From Sinorhizobium kostiense (GTDB lineage: Bacteria > Pseudomonadota > Alphaproteobacteria > Rhizobiales > Rhizobiaceae), in assembly GCF_017874595.1 (NCBI RefSeq), contig NZ_JAGILA010000002.1, positions 496,001-560,000 of the forward strand: DNA of 64,000 bases, written 5' to 3'. The notes beneath the pieces are model-generated. The model made no database searches, was not told the origin of the DNA, and saw nothing but the letters and a program-made list of their open reading frames with translations. The position numbers and the translations under genes are program-made. Shown piece after piece: positions 60,174 to 64,000 of the stretch (positions are counted from its first letter, which is position 1; each line of letters begins with the position of its first letter).

Positions 60174-60785
60174 ATGGCACGATCGGTTTTTCGGTTCCTG
60201 TCGCGGCAGCCCGAGACGGTCGAGATAGCCAACGAGCATTATCTCCTCAGACTTCCCCGTTACGCTGACTATCGCCAGTGGTACCGGCTACGCAGCGAAA
60301 GCCGCGCCTTCCTGGAGCCCTGGGAACCGACCTGGCGTCCCGATGAGATGACCGAGAGCGCATTCCGAAGCCGCGTCATCCGCAACGAACAGGAACATGC
60401 ATCAGGGCAGGCGGTGCCGCTGTTCCTGTTCCGAAAACCCGACGAAATCCTGCTAGGCGGGCTCACAATCGGCCATATCCGTCGGGGCGCCGCGCAGAAC
60501 TGCATGATCGGCTATTGGATGGGGCAGCGATATGCGGGCCAGGGCCATATGTACCAGGCGCTGAAGCTGACCATCCCCTACATCTTTTCGACCCTCGAGT
60601 TGCACCGTATCGAAGCAGCCTGTATTCCGGAAAACGCGCGGAGCATCCGGCTCCTTGAAAAGGCCGGCTTTGAGCGTGAAGGCTACTTGAGACAGTACTT
60701 GAAGATAAACGGGCAGTGGCGGGACCACCTGATGTTTTCGCTGCTCGTCACCGATGCCGTACCGAACAGGAATATGCCCCTTTGA
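60174..60785 (+). CDS. GNAT acetyltransferase, RimJ-like
   Basis: This 203-residue acetyltransferase has a RimJ/RimL-type core: LRLPRYADYRQWYRLRSESR, ILLGGLTIGHIRRGAAQNC, the acetyl-CoA loop IGYWMGQRYAGQGHMYQAL and NARSIRLLEKAGFEREG. Likely acetylates a protein N-terminus or small amine. The ATG at 60174 follows GGAGG. Its stop overlaps the start of the GGDEF/EAL gene (TGATG), so the two are coupled. Confidence 0.88.
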   Translation: MARSVFRFLSRQPETVEIANEHYLLRLPRYADYRQWYRLRSESRAFLEPWEPTWRPDEMTESAFRSRVIRNEQEHASGQAVPLFLFRKPDEILLGGLTIGHIRRGAAQNCMIGYWMGQRYAGQGHMYQALKLTIPYIFSTLELHRIEAACIPENARSIRLLEKAGFEREGYLRQYLKINGQWRDHLMFSLLVTDAVPNRNMPL

Positions 60786-63694
60786 TGCCTCTGATCCGCA
60801 AGCCGTTCGTAAGGCCAGCCAAAAGCCTGGCGGCGTTTCTGGTGGCACTTGCGATTTTCGCTCTCGGCCTTGCCGGCGGCGTCGCGCATGCCCTCGAACC
60901 AGTGAAGATCTCGCGCGAGGACACGGCTCTCGACCTCACCGCCACAACGGAAATCTATAGCGGGCACGGCGAGGCCTTCCAGGTCTCCACCGCCCCAGGC
61001 ACCGACGGGATCGTGCGCCGCATCGAAGTGCGCTCGAGCACGGAGAACCACCAGGGAGACTGGGCGGTCTTCGCACTTGCCAACGTCTCGGAGGAGCAGC
61101 TCGAACGGGTGATCGTCGCGCCGCATTTCCGGCTGGTGAATTCCAAGCTGTTCTGGCCCGACCTCGGCTCGCGGCGCATTCTCTCGATCACCCCAAGCGA
61201 GGGCTTTTCGCTCGACCGGCAGCAGAGCGACGAGGCCGACGTCTTCCGTATCACTCTCAACCCGGGCGCAGTCGTCACCTTCGTCGCCGAGCTTGCGACG
61301 CCCGATCTGCCACAAATCTACCTCTGGCAGCCCGAGGCCTACAAGGACACCGTAAACGCGTTTACGCTCTATCGCGGCATCGTACTCGGTATCGCCGGCC
61401 TGCTCGCGGTGTTCCTGACCATTCTCTTCGTCGTCAAGGGTACGTCGATGCTGCCGGCGACGGCAGCGCTTGCCTGGGCCGTACTTGCCTATATCTGCGT
61501 CGATTTCGGGTTCCTGTCGAAGCTGATCAGCATGACGGCGGACGACGAGCGCATCTGGCGGGCCGGGACCGAGGTCTTCCTCGCGGCCGGCCTGGTAATC
61601 TTTCTCTTCACCTATTTGAACCTCAATCGCTGGCATCAGCATCTCGGTTATGCGACGCTTGCCTGGATTCTCGGCCTGGCGCTGCTCTTCGGCGTCGCCA
61701 TTTACGATCCGGCGATCGCGGCCGGCATCGCCCGCCTCTCCTTCGCCTTGACGGCGACCGTCGGAATCGTGCTGATTGCCTATCTCGGTTTCAACCGCTA
61801 CGACCGCGCCATCCTTCTCGTCCCAGCCTGGCTTCTGATCCTCGTCTGGCTCTTCGGCGCCTGGCTTGCCGTTACCGGTCAACTTGCCAACGACATCGTC
61901 CAGCCCGCGCTTGGGGGCGGGCTCGTGCTGATCGTGCTGCTGATCGGCTTCACGGTCATGCAGCACGCCTTTGCCGGCGGCGCCTACCAGCAAGGCCTCT
62001 TCTCCGATCTCGAGCGTCAGGCACTGGCGCTGACCGGTTCAGGAGACTCGGTCTGGGACTGGGACGTGGCGCGCGACCGGGTCGTTACGCTGCCCGATAT
62101 TTCGCACCAGCTCGGGCTCTCCCTCGGCACAATGAACGGGCCTGTGCGCAACTGGGTGCCGCGGCTGCATCCGGATGACCGCGACCGGTTCCGCGCGACG
62201 CTCGATGTGCTTTTGGAGCATCGGCGCGGCCGGCTGCACCACGAGTTCCGCGTCCGTGCCGAAGACGGCCATTATCACTGGCTGTCGATACGCGCGCGGC
62301 CGGTGCTCGGCGCCAATGGAGAAATCATCCGCTGCGTGGGCACAATCGTCGACATCACCGAACAGCGCAATTCGGTGGAGCGGCTCCTGCACAATGCGCT
62401 TCTCGATAACCTGACCGGCCTGCCGAACCGGCAGGTTTTCCTGGATCGTCTTCAGGCGATCCTCTTGATGTCCGACGGCACCAACATCAGGCCGACAGTG
62501 CTTGCGATCGACATCGACCGGTACAAGCAGGTTAACGAGTTGCTGGGCATTGCAGCCGGCGACAATGTCCTCATTGCACTGACGCGCCGGCTTCGCCGAC
62601 TGTTGCGCCCGCAGGACACGCTGGCGCGCCTCGGAGGCGACCAGTTCGGGCTGATCCTGATGTCCGAACGTGATCCCGCGAAGATCGCCGACTTTGCCGA
62701 TGCGGTCAGCAAGGCGATCATGGTTCCGCTCAATTACGGCCATCGCGAAATCAACCTCACTGCTTCTATCGGCCTCGTTTCCTGGCTCGATCACGAACAG
62801 AGCGCGGCCGGCCTGCTCGACGACGCGGAGCTTGCGATGTTCCGCGCCAAGAAGGAGGGCGGCAACCGAGTCGAGCCGTTCCGGCCCGCCTTCCGCACAT
62901 CCGGCTCCGATCGCTTGCAACTCGAGGCGGACTTGAAGCGGGCGATCGAGCGCAAGGAGCTTTCGCTCGTTTATCAGCCGATCGTGCGCCTGAGCGACGC
63001 CGAGATTGTCGGCTTCGAGGCGCTCATGCGCTGGGACCACCCCAAGCGCGGCAACATCTCGCCGACGGAGTTCATTCCAATCGCGGAGAATTCCGACATC
63101 ATAAACCAGCTCGGCATGTTCGCGTTTGACAAGGCGACGAGCGATCTTTCCGAATGGCAGTCGCAGACCGGCGACCTGCCGATCTTCGTCTCGATCAATC
63201 TCTCGAGCGCGCAACTCTTGAACAACGAGCTCTACGACGACGTGCGCGCCGCCCTCACCAAGAACCGCTGCGACCCGACGCAAGTGAAGATGGAGCTCAC
63301 CGAGTCGCTGGTGATGGAGAATCCGGAACAGGCGCGGCTGGTGCTCGAAAAGCTGAAGGAGGCGGGCTTGAGGCTGGCACTCGACGATTTCGGCACCGGC
63401 CATTCCTCCCTCTCCTATCTCACCCGCTTTCCCTTCGACACGATCAAGATCGACAAGGCGCTGGTGCGCGATCCGAGCGACAAGCGTGCCGTCGTGCTGC
63501 GGTCGGTCATCACCATGGCGCGAGAACTGGACATGAGGGTTGTCGCAGAGGGCATCGAGTCGGAGGACGACGCGATTCAACTCGCCCAAATGGGCTGCGA
63601 CTACGGCCAAAGCTTCCTGTTTGGTCCGCCGATCGGATCGGAATCGATATTGCGGCTCCTGAAGGAGCGATTTCCCTTGATGAAGCGGGCTTAG
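60785..63694 (+). CDS. Membrane GGDEF-EAL protein with PAS domain
   Basis: This is a 969-residue c-di-GMP protein. A signal/TM segment opens it (LAAFLVALAIFALGLAGG), then a periplasmic sensory part to ~190, a multi-helix membrane region (about 200-400), a PAS domain (~425-545, FRVRAEDGHYHWLSIRARP), a GGDEF domain with degenerate signature GGDQF near residue 616, and an EAL domain (FEALMRW near 744, with YQPIV, NLSSAQL, DDFGTGHSSLSYL and E-x-V regions intact). The changed GGDQF suggests no or weak cyclase activity and a GTP-sensing role, with EAL phosphodiesterase active. It follows the acetyltransferase in one transcript. Confidence 0.9.
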   Translation: MPLIRKPFVRPAKSLAAFLVALAIFALGLAGGVAHALEPVKISREDTALDLTATTEIYSGHGEAFQVSTAPGTDGIVRRIEVRSSTENHQGDWAVFALANVSEEQLERVIVAPHFRLVNSKLFWPDLGSRRILSITPSEGFSLDRQQSDEADVFRITLNPGAVVTFVAELATPDLPQIYLWQPEAYKDTVNAFTLYRGIVLGIAGLLAVFLTILFVVKGTSMLPATAALAWAVLAYICVDFGFLSKLISMTADDERIWRAGTEVFLAAGLVIFLFTYLNLNRWHQHLGYATLAWILGLALLFGVAIYDPAIAAGIARLSFALTATVGIVLIAYLGFNRYDRAILLVPAWLLILVWLFGAWLAVTGQLANDIVQPALGGGLVLIVLLIGFTVMQHAFAGGAYQQGLFSDLERQALALTGSGDSVWDWDVARDRVVTLPDISHQLGLSLGTMNGPVRNWVPRLHPDDRDRFRATLDVLLEHRRGRLHHEFRVRAEDGHYHWLSIRARPVLGANGEIIRCVGTIVDITEQRNSVERLLHNALLDNLTGLPNRQVFLDRLQAILLMSDGTNIRPTVLAIDIDRYKQVNELLGIAAGDNVLIALTRRLRRLLRPQDTLARLGGDQFGLILMSERDPAKIADFADAVSKAIMVPLNYGHREINLTASIGLVSWLDHEQSAAGLLDDAELAMFRAKKEGGNRVEPFRPAFRTSGSDRLQLEADLKRAIERKELSLVYQPIVRLSDAEIVGFEALMRWDHPKRGNISPTEFIPIAENSDIINQLGMFAFDKATSDLSEWQSQTGDLPIFVSINLSSAQLLNNELYDDVRAALTKNRCDPTQVKMELTESLVMENPEQARLVLEKLKEAGLRLALDDFGTGHSSLSYLTRFPFDTIKIDKALVRDPSDKRAVVLRSVITMARELDMRVVAEGIESEDDAIQLAQMGCDYGQSFLFGPPIGSESILRLLKERFPLMKRA

Positions 63695-63782
63695 TTTAGC
63701 GTCGCCCTTAAAGTACCGTTCCGCGCCGCCGAGTTTCTCTGCTGAATTCCCGCGACAAGCACAGGACTGAGGAGGAGAATTT

Positions 63783-64000
63783 TCAGGCGTGGCCGGAATC
63801 CGGCGAGAGCATGGCTGGGCTGATGCCCATCAGGGCAAGTGCCCGGTCGTATTTCTCGTCAAGGTCGCGGCTGAAGATCAGTTCCTCGCGCGCCGGGCAG
63901 GTGAGCCAGCCATTCTGGGTGATTTCGTTTTCCAGTTGGCCCGGTCCCCAACCGGCATAGCCGAGCAGCATTGTGGCTTTAAGAGGCCCTTCGCCACGGG
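63783..64000 (-). CDS. YqgE/AlgH (UPF0301) family protein, 5' part outside window
   Basis: The minus frame that enters from the right edge reads [20 protein letters not shown] and ends near SPDSGHA. This is the C-terminal part of the YqgE/AlgH family. The N-terminus is cut off by the window end. Role unclear in the literature; a soluble conserved protein. Confidence 0.85.
   Translation of the reverse strand, partial: RGEGPLKATMLLGYAGWGPGQLENEITQNGWLTCPAREELIFSRDLDEKYDRALALMGISPAMLSPDSGHA

Overview
The window reads as alphaproteobacterial chromosome from a Rhizobiaceae member, most likely Sinorhizobium/Ensifer or a close relative. The right-hand 29 kb is typical rhizobial core: ppdK, smc, a DsbA-like lipoprotein, a DUF721/DciA-like gene, mutY, the cell-cycle DNA methyltransferase ccrM, thrC, an M16 processing-type peptidase, a GNAT acetyltransferase, a GGDEF/EAL protein and the start of a YqgE/AlgH gene. 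A RIME-like palindromic repeat pair and two tRNA genes (Pro-CGG, Gln-TTG) lie in or beside this part. The genus is inferred from protein resemblance and gene content, not from a marker comparison.

The left 35 kb is accessory and ends near tRNA-Pro(CGG). It starts with a winged-helix/TPR regulator, a cupin and a PD-(D/E)XK-type protein. It then passes through decayed genes (a MutL-like remnant and a frameshifted coiled-coil membrane gene) into the main system, a tellurite-resistance-type (Ter) stress locus at about 6.5-23 kb. Its biosynthetic half carries two phosphoribosyltransferase-fold genes (PRTase_2-TRSP and PRTase_1-PELOTA types), a CitE-like C-C lyase, an ATP-grasp ligase and a HAD phosphatase. 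These are the gene families reported to make a nucleoside-like metabolite next to Ter genes. Its effector half is terZ-terA-terB-terD-terE on the minus strand and a separate DUF475 TerC-family membrane gene. Added parts are two DUF4236 paralogues that share a promoter-proximal box, a secreted SNase-like nuclease, a three-segment membrane protein, a TerD-trypsin fusion, a ribbon-helix-helix regulator beside GATATC palindromes, and a small IS200/TnpA-derived protein that has lost both catalytic motifs but is tightly coupled to the ATP-grasp gene.

From 23 to 35 kb the DNA is a mosaic. It holds a paralogous pair of unknown genes 7 kb apart, a run of overlapping tiny genes, a flagellin pseudogene, a Shedu-like (DUF4263) nuclease with an HTH-like neighbour, an HNH protein, a truncated phage amidase with a spanin-like lipoprotein, a possible HEPN/zinc-ribbon protein, small phage-type genes and a tRNA-like sequence. 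This looks like prophage or integrative-element debris with defence-type genes. No integrase and no second attachment site are visible, so the island boundary at tRNA-Pro is inferred.

The most unusual part is the divergent unit at 17.1-20.8 kb: dead TnpA-like protein, ATP-grasp, TerD-protease, RHH and HAD.
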